Below are positions 9,901-16,682 of a stretch of DNA of 64,000 bases, in pieces. Under the pieces are notes generated by a model, which was not told the DNA's origin, searched no databases, and worked only from the letters and a program-made list of their open reading frames with translations. The position numbers were made by a program, and so were the translations under genes. The stretch comes from JABCPE02 sp963518955 (GTDB taxonomy: Bacteria > Bacteroidota > Bacteroidia > Flavobacteriales > Weeksellaceae), in NCBI GenBank assembly GCA_963518955.1, contig CAUQKI010000001.1:62001-126000 (forward strand). The letters run 5' to 3'. Each line of letters starts with the position of its first letter. Within the stretch, counting starts at the first letter, position 1.

Positions 9901-10296
9901 ACCTCGGAGAGGCTTCTCCTCTACCAAAGACTTGCCGAAATAGAAAACAAAAAAGAGCTGGAAAAATTCCAAAACGAGTTGGAAGATCGCTTCGGAAAAC
10001 TACCAGAAGAAGCAGTGAATTTGCTAAAATCCGTGGAGCTGAAATGGCTCGCGGCGGAGATAGGCTTTGAGAAAATAGTGATGAAAAAAGGCGTATTTTT
10101 AGGATATTTCCCAGACAATCCACAGGACAAATTTTATCAAAGTGAAAAATTCAAACACCTGCTGAATTATCTGACACAAAACCCAAACCAAGCCCAGCTG
10201 AAAGAGAAAAACAACCAGTTACTCATGCGAAAAGACAACATGGAAAGCGTGGAGGAAATCAGTCAACTTCTAAGTTCAATCAACAATCCAGCCTAA
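6934..10296 (+). CDS. mfd: Transcription-repair coupling factor Mfd
   Basis: 1120 codons from the ATG at 6934; an in-frame TTG at 6910 is less likely. Mfd removes RNA polymerase stalled at DNA lesions and recruits UvrA. Seen in order: the UvrB-homology region, the CarD-like RNA polymerase interaction domain (LQVGDYITHIDHGIGKFMGL, about residue 440), the translocase with Walker A GDVGFGKTEVA (about 587), DEEH box IIDEEHKFG (about 690), TATPIPRTL, and the RecG-like motif RGRVGRSDRKAFCYL, and the C-terminal TRCF domain. Length is normal for the family. It has its own promoter and a strong terminator whose stem includes its stop codon. Confidence 0.97.
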   Translation: MSLQTIDKSLLTKLLNQNFGEEIFQNWEKTEHLSVKGAVGSAVSILAAEAFLSQQKTILLITDDKEDSHYTTTEMEELVGEENVLHLPNSYTEPYQEERTKNANLVLRTEVINQLNINNKQKIIVAHISALNEKVLKKEDFKMISHRIKTGEKLDFDFTEELLNQFHFNLTDFVSEPGEFAVRGGIVDVFSYSNEKPFRITFFGNEIESIKTFDIETQLSVEKVDEFQLVSNINLSTQGEKVPFFDLLPSDSLIIIKNAYSCLDKIETFYQKAQNQFDKLSKTIKHREPHELFLSSEEFSRCFQKFRTIDFSNSPSSKIIQLSQTPQPSFHKNFELLIEDLITKKEQGYEVWISFSSEKQKDRLTEIIETLATEHQQDAVNHLFMAFQSELHEGFVDSHYKIAVYTDHQIFDRYQRFKTKDSFAKSEHLTLKDLMQLQVGDYITHIDHGIGKFMGLVKVNNDGKTQECFKLSYKNGDLLYVSIHSLHKISKYNGSEGKEIALSKLGSPAWKNLKQKTKAKVKQIAFDLIKLYAQRKTSKGFAFSPDTYLQDELEASFIYEDTPDQEKATHDVKKDMEAETIMDRLICGDVGFGKTEVAIRAAFKAATDGKQVAVLVPTTILAFQHFRSFTERLKDFPINVSYLNRFRTAKQKKETLEGLESGKIDIVIGTHQLVSDKVKFKDLGLLIIDEEHKFGVNVKDKLKTLKTNIDTLTLTATPIPRTLQFSLMAARDLSVIKTPPPNRQPVETQLIGFDEETLRDAISYELQRDGQVYFINNRIDNLKEIAGLVQRLVPDAKIITGHGQLDGKELEERVLDFMDGKYDVLISTTIVESGVDVPNANTIFINDAQRFGIADLHQMRGRVGRSDRKAFCYLITPPYDMITSDARKRLEAIEQFSDLGSGFQIAMKDLEIRGAGDLLGAEQSGFINEMGFETYQKLMQEALEELQDDESFEELFNNEEDRKKLFKSVKEVNIDTDFELMLPDHYVDSTSERLLLYQRLAEIENKKELEKFQNELEDRFGKLPEEAVNLLKSVELKWLAAEIGFEKIVMKKGVFLGYFPDNPQDKFYQSEKFKHLLNYLTQNPNQAQLKEKNNQLLMRKDNMESVEEISQLLSSINNPA

Positions 10297-10317
10297 GCAA
10301 AATGCTTAGGTTGGGTT
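10285..10317 (+). terminator. Rho-independent terminator of mfd
   Basis: A 14 bp stem (10285-10298 with 10304-10317; core CCTAAGC/GCTTAGG, loop AAAAT) followed by a T-rich stretch. The mfd TAA lies inside the 5' arm. The A-rich opposite side may also stop the convergent gene at 10322. Confidence 0.75.
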
Positions 10318-10321
10318 TATT

Positions 10322-10756
10322 TTATTCTTGATTTTGATTAGATTTCATAAGGTCATAAACATAACATGCTGTTTTTATCATAAATTCTCCCGTAGACCCA
10401 GGAGGCATCGATTCGTCCTTAACTAAATATTCATCTGTACTCTCTGTATTGTAGATAAGAGTATCATCCTTAGAATATAATAAAGTGGTTATTACACCTG
10501 CCTTATTGTATTTACAATTTATTAGATACTGAGTTTTTGTTTTTATGTAATATTTACTATTAAGTAATTTTTTGGGAGCGGAATACTCCTGCAAAAACCA
10601 CGCTGTAATATAACCTGGTCTTTCTGATTCTTTTACTGTTTTCGGATAAATATAATATTTTATCTTCTTCTCTGATATCTCTCCTATTAAAATCGTTTCT
10701 TGCGCTTTCAATGCAAAAGCAAATAGCATAAATAAAAATAAAGCTGTTTTTTTCAT
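10322..10756 (-). CDS. Small exported protein of unknown function
   Basis: 144 codons from the ATG at 10756, chosen because it opens a signal peptide (MKKTALFLFMLFAFALKAQ, cleavage before ETI); the longer frame would place 11 extra residues ahead of it. The mature protein is about 125 residues, rich in beta-strand-like and aromatic residues, with no motif I recognise. A ~139 bp untranslated stretch separates it from the repeat block at 10896-11011, which contains a minus-strand -7 box. It may be periplasmic or surface exposed. Confidence 0.72.
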   Translation of the reverse strand: MKKTALFLFMLFAFALKAQETILIGEISEKKIKYYIYPKTVKESERPGYITAWFLQEYSAPKKLLNSKYYIKTKTQYLINCKYNKAGVITTLLYSKDDTLIYNTESTDEYLVKDESMPPGSTGEFMIKTACYVYDLMKSNQNQE

Positions 10757-11064
10757 AATAATTTTATTTTCCTGCCAAGCACTAAACACAGATGAACAAA
10801 TACAAAAAAGTGAGGACTTTTAGTTTTACTTGATGTTTAAGATTTTTGAAATCATCCGAACACCAAAATAAAAACTAACACTTCTTTTTAATTATTAAAT
10901 TTCTCGCACAAAGATACAAAACCTACTTCTATCTTGGCTGATGATTTTGGTCATAAATCCATTAAAACAAGACATTTAGTTTTTTAAAATATTATAATTG
11001 CATATTAAAATGTTTAGAAAATCAAGTGCTATTATAACTTCTTTTTTCATACCTACACTCCTTA
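10757..11064. other. 308 bp region without a gene
   Basis: It holds the upstream region of the small exported gene and copy 1 of a ~115 bp repeat (10896-11011). A short open frame on the plus strand at 10998-11267 is antisense to the gene at 11065 and is not believable as a gene. Confidence 0.7.
10896..11011. repeat. Copy 1 of a ~115 bp direct repeat
   Basis: Aligns with 11752-11871 at roughly three quarters to four fifths identity by eye. The two best conserved blocks are the first ~30 bp, containing CTCGCACAAAGATACAAAAC, and the last ~23 bp, containing TATTATAATTG. The first block carries a minus-strand -7 box (TATCTTTG, 10916-10909). The two copies bracket the gene at 11065-11742. Confidence 0.8.
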
Positions 11065-11742
11065 TCAATATTCTATATTATTTTTTTCTAAATATTCCTC
11101 ATAAGATTTGTATTTATCTTTGTTATCTAAAAAATCAAACCAAGCATTATAGTAAATTCTACAATCTTCTATATATTCTTCATTGTCTTTTTCTAACTTT
11201 TTTGACAATTTTGAAAACTCTTCTAAGTCAGCTAAAGCTTCTATTTTTGCATTTTTTTCTGAAATAGGTTTATCAAGTAAAAGTCCCCAAGGTATCTCAT
11301 GTATAGAAAAATCTATATAATTTGATAAAATTGTATATTTTTGCTTTATAGCTGGTAAATAATCTGGCTCTTTTTCTAAAAGTTTATTTATTAAATTAAT
11401 TCTGTCACCAAATTCATCATAAAGTAAGCTAAAAAATTTAAGATAATTATCATTTTCATCTTTATCTCCAATTAAAAATTTTAAAGCAAAAGTTCCACCA
11501 TTACTTATATCTTTTTTTATTACTTCTAAAAATTTTCCAATAAATTGTGAAGATATATCAATTTTATCTATATATAAGTTAATAAAATCTTGGAATTCAT
11601 CAATACTTACTTCATCTTTATAATTTCTTTTTTCATATTCTTGTAGTAACTTATATCTTTCTTTTCTTTCTTCTCTTGTTAAATACTTATCTTTTGGATA
11701 TTTTTCAAAAATATCTAAATAGTCTTTAAAAATGATTTTCAT
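11065..11742 (-). CDS. AT-rich orphan gene, cytoplasmic helical protein of unknown function
   Basis: 225 codons from the ATG at 11742 (MKIIFKDYLDIFEKYPKDKY); this start sits about 20 bp after a -7 box in repeat copy 2. The protein is charged, Lys/Glu/Asp/Tyr-rich, mostly helical, with no signal peptide. The third codon positions are far more AT-biased than in neighbouring genes (runs of AAA, ATA, TTT, TTA), which suggests recent acquisition. Acidic helical proteins of this size often turn up as immunity proteins for polymorphic toxins, but there is no toxin gene nearby, so that is only a guess. It is flanked on both sides by the ~115 bp repeat. Confidence 0.75.
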   Translation of the reverse strand: MKIIFKDYLDIFEKYPKDKYLTREERKERYKLLQEYEKRNYKDEVSIDEFQDFINLYIDKIDISSQFIGKFLEVIKKDISNGGTFALKFLIGDKDENDNYLKFFSLLYDEFGDRINLINKLLEKEPDYLPAIKQKYTILSNYIDFSIHEIPWGLLLDKPISEKNAKIEALADLEEFSKLSKKLEKDNEEYIEDCRIYYNAWFDFLDNKDKYKSYEEYLEKNNIEY

Positions 11743-11751
11743 ACAAAACAC

Positions 11752-11871
11752 TAAATATCTCGCACAAAGATACAAAACACCCTTCTATTTTCGGTGCCGA
11801 TTTTGATTACAAATCCATTTAAAATGAAGCGTTTAGTTTTAAGAAACAATATTATAATTGTATATTAAAAT
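11752..11871. repeat. Copy 2 of the ~115 bp direct repeat; divergent promoter block
   Basis: Second copy of 10896-11011. On the minus strand it contains TATCTTTG, which would drive the gene at 11065-11742. At its right end it supplies the TTG (11858-11860) of the plus-strand promoter of the ATPase gene. It therefore looks like a divergent intergenic block that has been duplicated around the orphan gene. Confidence 0.75.
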
Positions 11872-11886
11872 TATTTATTATTTTTG
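11858..11886 (+). promoter_or_regulatory. Promoter of the ATPase gene at 11944
   Basis: TTG (11858-11860), 18 bp, TATTTTTG (11879-11886): a good fit to the Bacteroidetes promoter. Predicted start of transcription near 11892, leaving a leader of about 50 nt that contains the tandem palindromes at 11898-11923. Confidence 0.6.
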
Positions 11887-11897
11887 TCTTACCAAAT

Positions 11898-11923
11898 AGT
11901 AAGTTACTGAATGGTAAGTTACC
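11898..11923. promoter_or_regulatory. Two tandem palindromes, candidate operator
   Basis: AGTAAGTTACT (11898-11908) and GGTAAGTTACC (11913-11923), each symmetric about a central G, with centres 15 bp apart and embedded in a ~15 bp tandem repeat that continues in decayed form to 11935. They lie just downstream of the predicted transcription start, a classic repressor position. Confidence 0.45.
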
Positions 11924-11943
11924 GAAATGGAAGTTTTATAATT

Positions 11944-13092
11944 ATGGGAGAATTATCACCTTTTTCTTTTGGGCATATTGTTAATCTTCAGGCTTTTACT
12001 AACAGAGAAGAGGAACTACAAAAACTAAAAAAAAACCTAATCAACGGTGTAAATACCATCATCATCTCACCGAGAAGATGGGGAAAATCCTCATTGGTTG
12101 CCAAAGCCATTGCAGAAATCAACAAGGAAGAGCCCAACTACAAAACCGTAAAAATAGACTTGTTTTCGGCTAATTCAGAGCATGAATTTTTGGAGATTTT
12201 TGCACGAGAAGTTATCAAAGCGAGTTCTACAAAATGGGAAGAATGGACGAATAATGCCCGCGAGGTTTTCAAAAATCTCATTCCTAAAATCAGCATCGGC
12301 ATACAGCCTGATAGTGATTTTAGTCTTTCTTTTGATTGGGAAGAAGTTAAAAAACACAGCCTCGAAATTCTAAATTTACCCGAAGTTTTGGCAGAAAAAA
12401 AAGGCGTAAAATTCATTATTTGTATTGATGAATTTCAGAACCTAGCCCAGTATCATGATTTTGAAACTTTAGAAAAGAAAATGCGTTCCGTGTGGCAGCA
12501 GCAGAAAAATGTGGTCTACTGTCTCTATGGGAGCAAAAGACACATGATGACTGACATTTTCAGCAAACCCTCCAAGCCTTTCTACCGCTTCGGAGACTTG
12601 TTTCTGTTACCAAAAATAAAAAAGGAGAAATGGATTCCTTTTATAATGGAAAATTTCCGCAAAACCAATAAAAAAATTTCAGAGGAATTTGCCGAAAAAA
12701 TAGCAGATTTGATGAAAAATCATTCTTGGTATGTTCAGCAGTTCTCTTACTATATCTGGAGCGAAACGGAGAAAGAAGTGACAGAAGAGGTTTTCAGAAA
12801 TGCGTTATCTCGTTTAATCCAAAGCAACATTCCGTTTTTCCAACAGATTATAGAAGAACTCAGCAATACGCAGATTAACTTTATAAAGGCTTTGGTAAAA
12901 AAAGAAAAACAGCTTTCTTCTAAATCTACTTTGGAAAAATACCAAATGGGAACTTCCGCATCTGTATCCAAAAATAGAAACATTCTTTTGCAGAAGGATT
13001 TAATCCACAAAGAAGAAAACTCGTACGAACTGCTTGATCCTGTGTTTGAACTTTGGTTCAAGCAAGTTTATTTTAATGAAAATTATCAATAA
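11944..13092 (+). CDS. AAA-type ATPase with PRRWGKS P-loop (archaeal ATPase-like family)
   Basis: 382 codons from the ATG at 11944 (MGELSPFSFGHIVNLQAFTN). Single-chain ATPases of this family are widespread in Bacteroidetes; their cellular role is not known. Visible: Walker A SPRRWGKSSL at about residues 40-50, Walker B FIICIDEFQNL at about 155, a sensor-like YGSKRHMM segment, and a C-terminal winged-helix-like domain (QINFIKALVKKEKQLSSKST then NRNILLQKDLI), which could bind DNA. It may therefore regulate its own palindromic leader, but that is inference. No signal peptide. Confidence 0.85.
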   Translation: MGELSPFSFGHIVNLQAFTNREEELQKLKKNLINGVNTIIISPRRWGKSSLVAKAIAEINKEEPNYKTVKIDLFSANSEHEFLEIFAREVIKASSTKWEEWTNNAREVFKNLIPKISIGIQPDSDFSLSFDWEEVKKHSLEILNLPEVLAEKKGVKFIICIDEFQNLAQYHDFETLEKKMRSVWQQQKNVVYCLYGSKRHMMTDIFSKPSKPFYRFGDLFLLPKIKKEKWIPFIMENFRKTNKKISEEFAEKIADLMKNHSWYVQQFSYYIWSETEKEVTEEVFRNALSRLIQSNIPFFQQIIEELSNTQINFIKALVKKEKQLSSKSTLEKYQMGTSASVSKNRNILLQKDLIHKEENSYELLDPVFELWFKQVYFNENYQ

Positions 13093-13132
13093 ATATTATC
13101 TTCCTCTATAGGAAACAATTTTAGTTAAAACA

Positions 13133-13696
13133 ATGAAATACTTAATTTTAGGAATAGGAAACAAAGGCGAAAAATACGAAAATACAAGACATAACATCGG
13201 TTTTAAAATCGTGGAAAAAGTTGCCGAAAAAATAGATGCACAGTTCAGCTCTGCAAACTACGGATGGACAGCCGAAGGAAAATACAAGGGCAGAAAAATA
13301 ATTCTTTTAAAACCAGACACTTATGTGAATCTCTCTGGAAACGCCCTAAAATTCTGGATGCAGAAAGAAAACATTCCTTTGGAAAATATCCTCGTCGTGA
13401 CAGATGATTTGGCGCTGCCTTTCGGTGCTTTACGCCTAAAATCAAAGGGTTCTGATGCTGGGCACAACGGTCTGAAAAATATTCAGGAAATGATAAAAAC
13501 CCAAAACTACGCCCGCCTGAGATTTGGGATTTCCTCTGATTTTGAAAAGGGAAAACAGATAGACTATGTCATCGGTGAATGGAGCGAGGAGGAAAAAGAA
13601 AAACTCCCAGAAAGAATCGAAAAATTCGCAGATGCCTGCCTGTCCTTCGTTTTCGCAGGAATTACCAATACGATGAATACTTTTAACGGAAAATAA
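13133..13696 (+). CDS. pth: Peptidyl-tRNA hydrolase
   Basis: 187 codons. Pth frees tRNA from prematurely released peptidyl-tRNA. Family features are clear: GIGNKGEKYENTRHNIGF at the N-terminus with the catalytic His in TRHNIGF, KPDTYVNLSGNAL, and GSDAGHNGLKNI. Normal length. It lies 40 bp after the ATPase gene and 53 bp before prfB, forming a small group of translation genes. Confidence 0.97.
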   Translation: MKYLILGIGNKGEKYENTRHNIGFKIVEKVAEKIDAQFSSANYGWTAEGKYKGRKIILLKPDTYVNLSGNALKFWMQKENIPLENILVVTDDLALPFGALRLKSKGSDAGHNGLKNIQEMIKTQNYARLRFGISSDFEKGKQIDYVIGEWSEEEKEKLPERIEKFADACLSFVFAGITNTMNTFNGK

Positions 13697-13726
13697 ATTT
13701 TATTACTAAAATCACCAAAAAACTAT

Positions 13727-13734
13727 TATTTTTG
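13727..13734 (+). promoter_or_regulatory. -7 element of the prfB promoter
   Basis: TATTTTTG, 15 bp before the GTG start of prfB. No convincing -33 element was seen. The short distance implies a leader of about 10 nt. Confidence 0.45.
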
Positions 13735-13749
13735 TAAAAATTTGAATTT

Positions 13750-14862
13750 GTGATTAGTAACGAACAAATAAAAGACGCACAGAACCGAATAGAAGATTTA
13801 TACAAATACCTTCAAATAGAGCGAAAAAAGGTAGAAATATCCAATGATGATGAGAAAACTGCTTCGCCAGAATTTTGGGACAACCCGAAAGAAGCCGAGG
13901 CATTTCTGAAACAGCTTCGCTCCAAGAAAAAATGGGTGGAAGAATATGAGGAAATCCATAAAGAATTTGAAGATTTACAGGTATTGGTAGAGTTTTCCAA
14001 AGAAGACCCAGACAGCGAAAAAGAAGTGGAAGACATTTTCCCAAAACTTCTTGAAAAAATAGAAAATCTGGAATTTAAAAATATGCTTTCCAGCGAAGGA
14101 GACGAGCTTTCTGCCGTCCTCCAAATCACGGCTGGAGCAGGAGGAACGGAGAGCTGCGACTGGGCATCTATGCTGATGAGAATGTACATCATGTGGGCAG
14201 AAAAGCAGGGATACAGCGTGCGAGAGCTCAACTTCCAAGAAGGAGATGTAGCGGGCGTGAAAACCGTGACATTAGAAATAGATGGCGAATTTGCCTTCGG
14301 ATACCTAAAAGGCGAAAACGGCGTGCATCGTTTGGTGAGAATTTCTCCTTTTGACAGCAACGCAAAACGCCATACCAGCTTTGTTTCCGTTTATGTTTAT
14401 CCTTTGGTGGATGACACTATCGAGATTAATATCAATCCATCCGACATCACTTTTGAAACCATGAGAGCCAGCGGTGCAGGAGGACAGAATGTAAACAAAG
14501 TAGAAACCGCCGTGCGACTTCGCCACCACCCTACGGGAATCATCATCGAAAACTCTGAAAGCCGTTCTCAGCTTCAAAACAAAGAAAAAGCCATGCAGCT
14601 CTTAAAATCAAGGCTTTACGAAATAGAATTGGAAGAAAGAAACAAGGCACGAAACGAAATAGAAGCAGGAAAAATGAAAATAGAATGGGGCAGCCAGATT
14701 AGAAACTATGTGATGCATCCTTACAAATTGGTAAAAGATGTTCGTTCTGGCTATGAGACCTCTGATGTAGATGCTGTGATGAATGGCAACATCACTCCTT
14801 TCCTGAAATCTTTCCTAATGGCAGAAGGACAAAGTGACGAAACTCATGATTTAATGATATAA
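13750..14862 (+). CDS. prfB: Peptide chain release factor 2, encoded without a frameshift
   Basis: 370 codons starting at GTG (13750). RF2 reads UGA and UAA. The stop-codon reading tripeptide SPF is in VRISPFDSNAKRHTSF and the catalytic GGQ in ASGAGGQNVNKVETAV. In many bacteria prfB has an in-frame UGA with a +1 frameshift around codon 26; here the corresponding region (residues 12-25, NRIEDLYKYLQIERK) is continuous with no stop, so RF2 level is not autoregulated that way. Likely has its own promoter just upstream. Confidence 0.97.
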   Translation: MISNEQIKDAQNRIEDLYKYLQIERKKVEISNDDEKTASPEFWDNPKEAEAFLKQLRSKKKWVEEYEEIHKEFEDLQVLVEFSKEDPDSEKEVEDIFPKLLEKIENLEFKNMLSSEGDELSAVLQITAGAGGTESCDWASMLMRMYIMWAEKQGYSVRELNFQEGDVAGVKTVTLEIDGEFAFGYLKGENGVHRLVRISPFDSNAKRHTSFVSVYVYPLVDDTIEININPSDITFETMRASGAGGQNVNKVETAVRLRHHPTGIIIENSESRSQLQNKEKAMQLLKSRLYEIELEERNKARNEIEAGKMKIEWGSQIRNYVMHPYKLVKDVRSGYETSDVDAVMNGNITPFLKSFLMAEGQSDETHDLMI

Positions 14863-14891
14863 AATTTTATAGCTGATATTCTTAAATAAAT

Positions 14892-14899
14892 TATCTTTG
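14892..14899 (+). promoter_or_regulatory. -7 element of the dedA promoter
   Basis: TATCTTTG, 17 bp ahead of the dedA ATG; the -33 element is not evident. Confidence 0.5.
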
Positions 14900-14915
14900 T
14901 TGATTATTAGATTTT

Positions 14916-15569
14916 ATGGAACATTTTGAAAGTTGGAAAGATTTAGTAAACCCTGAATTTTACATTAAATTGGGCGGTTTTTGGCTGGTGCTTCTCATCG
15001 TATTTGCAGAATCGGGATTGTTCTTCGGATTTTTCCTGCCTGGGGACAGCCTGTTGTTTATTTCTGGGATTTATTCCACTACAATTATCAGTGAAACCTT
15101 TGGAGAAACAGGAAGTGACCTTCTCAATACTACGATTTTAGCCGCTACTGTGGGTATTGCTGCTATTCTTGGAGATTCTGTAGGTTATTGGTTTGGCTCA
15201 AAAAGCGGTCAGAAACTTTACCAAAAGAAAGAATCTTTTTTCTTTAAAAGAAGTTATCTGCTGAAAGCACAGCAATTTTATGAAGAAAATGGAGCAATGG
15301 CTATCATCATTGCAAGATTTTTACCCATGATTAGAACCTTTGCTCCTATTGTAGCGGGCATAGTGAAAATGGATAGCAAAAAGTTCTTTTTATACAATAT
15401 TATAGGTGGGCTTTTATGGTCTTTTTCACTAATTTTTGCTGGACATTATTTGGATAAACTTTTTATCGACCAGTTCGGAATTGATTTGAAAAAACATTTG
15501 GAATACATCATCATCGGGCTGATTGTAGTAACTACGACTCCTGTTATAATCAAAGCCCTTAAAAAATAA
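14916..15569 (+). CDS. DedA family inner-membrane protein
   Basis: 217 codons. DedA proteins are membrane transporters or scramblases thought to recycle undecaprenyl phosphate or polar lipids. Seen: an N-terminal hydrophobic helix, the re-entrant motif FFLPGDSLLFISG, the typical ARFLPMIRTFAPIVAG segment with the conserved Arg and Pro residues, and a C-terminal transmembrane helix followed by lysines. Length is normal. It is convergent with rplL across a shared terminator; in most bacteria the neighbour of rplL would be rpoB. Confidence 0.93.
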   Translation: MEHFESWKDLVNPEFYIKLGGFWLVLLIVFAESGLFFGFFLPGDSLLFISGIYSTTIISETFGETGSDLLNTTILAATVGIAAILGDSVGYWFGSKSGQKLYQKKESFFFKRSYLLKAQQFYEENGAMAIIIARFLPMIRTFAPIVAGIVKMDSKKFFLYNIIGGLLWSFSLIFAGHYLDKLFIDQFGIDLKKHLEYIIIGLIVVTTTPVIIKALKK

Positions 15570-15612
15570 AAACTTTTAATTAATTTTAATCTTTATCTAA
15601 TCAGTGAAAAAT

Positions 15613-15643
15613 AAAAAGCTGTTTCAAAATGAAACAGCTTTTT
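15613..15643. terminator. Bidirectional terminator between dedA and rplL
   Basis: A 13 bp stem (15613-15625 with 15631-15643; core AAGCTGTTTC/GAAACAGCTT, loop AAAAT) with an A-run on one side and T-run on the other, so it can stop both convergent units. It definitively closes the rplL operon. Confidence 0.85.
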
Positions 15644-15663
15644 TTGTTATTGTAATTTAATAA

Positions 15664-16035
15664 TTACTTCAATTCTACTTCAGCACCAGCTTCTTCTAAT
15701 TGCTTTTTAAGGGCTTCTGCTTCGTCTTTTGGAACTCCTGTTTTTACTGGAGCTGGAGCACCATCTACGATGTCTTTAGCTTCTTTAAGACCAGCACCTG
15801 TTAAGTCTTTAACTAACTTAACTACAGCCAATTTAGAAGCACCTGCGTTTTTAAGGATTACATCAAATTCTGATTTTTCCTCAGCTGCAGCACCTCCACC
15901 AGCAGCACCAGATACTACTACTGCAGCAGCAGCTGGCTCGATTCCGTACTCTTCTTTAAGAATAGTAGCTAATTCATTTACATCTTTTACTGTTAAGCTA
16001 ACAAGCGTTTCCGCTAATTTTTTTAAATCTGACAT
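15664..16035 (-). CDS. rplL: 50S ribosomal protein L7/L12
   Basis: 123 codons. L7/L12 forms the stalk that recruits translation factors. The dimerising N-terminal part (SDLKKLAETLVSLTVKDVNE), an Ala/Gly-rich hinge and the C-terminal factor-binding domain (SKLAVVKLVKDLTGAGLKEA) are all clear. It is 76 bp after rplJ. It is the last gene of its operon here: a terminator follows and rpoB is not adjacent. Confidence 0.98.
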   Translation of the reverse strand: MSDLKKLAETLVSLTVKDVNELATILKEEYGIEPAAAAVVVSGAAGGGAAAEEKSEFDVILKNAGASKLAVVKLVKDLTGAGLKEAKDIVDGAPAPVKTGVPKDEAEALKKQLEEAGAEVELK

Positions 16036-16111
16036 TTTTCTAATGTTTTAATTGTTGAACGATTTATTTTAATTTTATTGAGTGTCTATTTTACTCAGTG
16101 AAGACCTAAAA

Positions 16112-16669
16112 TTACTCTGCTCCTTCTTCAGATGCAGGCTCTTCTTTTGGTTCTTCTGCCACAGGAGCTTCTGCTTTCGCTTCTGCAACCTCTGGTTTGT
16201 TTTGCAATGCAGAAATCAAGTTTCTGATTGGAGACTGAAGCAATCCTATGATTTCTCCAATCATCTCTTCTTTAGACTTGATATTCGCTAGAGTATCTAA
16301 TTGGTCATCACCAATATAGAAAGTTTCTTGCAAATAAGCTGATTTCAAAGCAGGGAATGCTCCATTCTTTCTGAAATTCTTGATAAGTTTTGCAGGAGCA
16401 TTTGCTACTTCTGCTACCATCAATGCAGAGTTCCCTTTGAATGTAGAGAACATTTCTGAGTAATCTACTCCCTCCACTTGTTCCATCGCTTTTTGAAGCA
16501 ATGTATTTTTTACAACTCTAAGCGTAACATTACTTTTAAATGCTTGTCTTCTAAAATCTGAAGTAGCAGCAGCATTCATTCCTTCAAGATTTGCTACATA
16601 AACCACTTTGGCATCTTGTAACAATTCTTTTAATTCTTGTATTACTAATACTTTTTCTTCTTTTGTCAT
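16112..16669 (-). CDS. rplJ: 50S ribosomal protein L10
   Basis: 185 codons. L10 anchors L7/L12 dimers to the ribosome and in other bacteria represses its own operon. N-terminal domain with VVYVANLEGMNAAATSDFRR and VTLRVVKNTLLQKAM matches the family; the C-terminal helix that binds L7/L12 is followed by an Ala/Glu-rich acidic tail common in Bacteroidetes. It starts 13 bp after rplA, leaving no room for a separate leader between them. Confidence 0.97.
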   Translation of the reverse strand: MTKEEKVLVIQELKELLQDAKVVYVANLEGMNAAATSDFRRQAFKSNVTLRVVKNTLLQKAMEQVEGVDYSEMFSTFKGNSALMVAEVANAPAKLIKNFRKNGAFPALKSAYLQETFYIGDDQLDTLANIKSKEEMIGEIIGLLQSPIRNLISALQNKPEVAEAKAEAPVAEEPKEEPASEEGAE

Positions 16670-16682
16670 TGTCTTTCAGATT

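Noticed and set aside
10998..11267. Plus-strand open frame of 89 codons
   Set aside because: Antisense to the gene at 11065; Phe/Leu/Ile-rich through the AT bias of that gene, with no start context.
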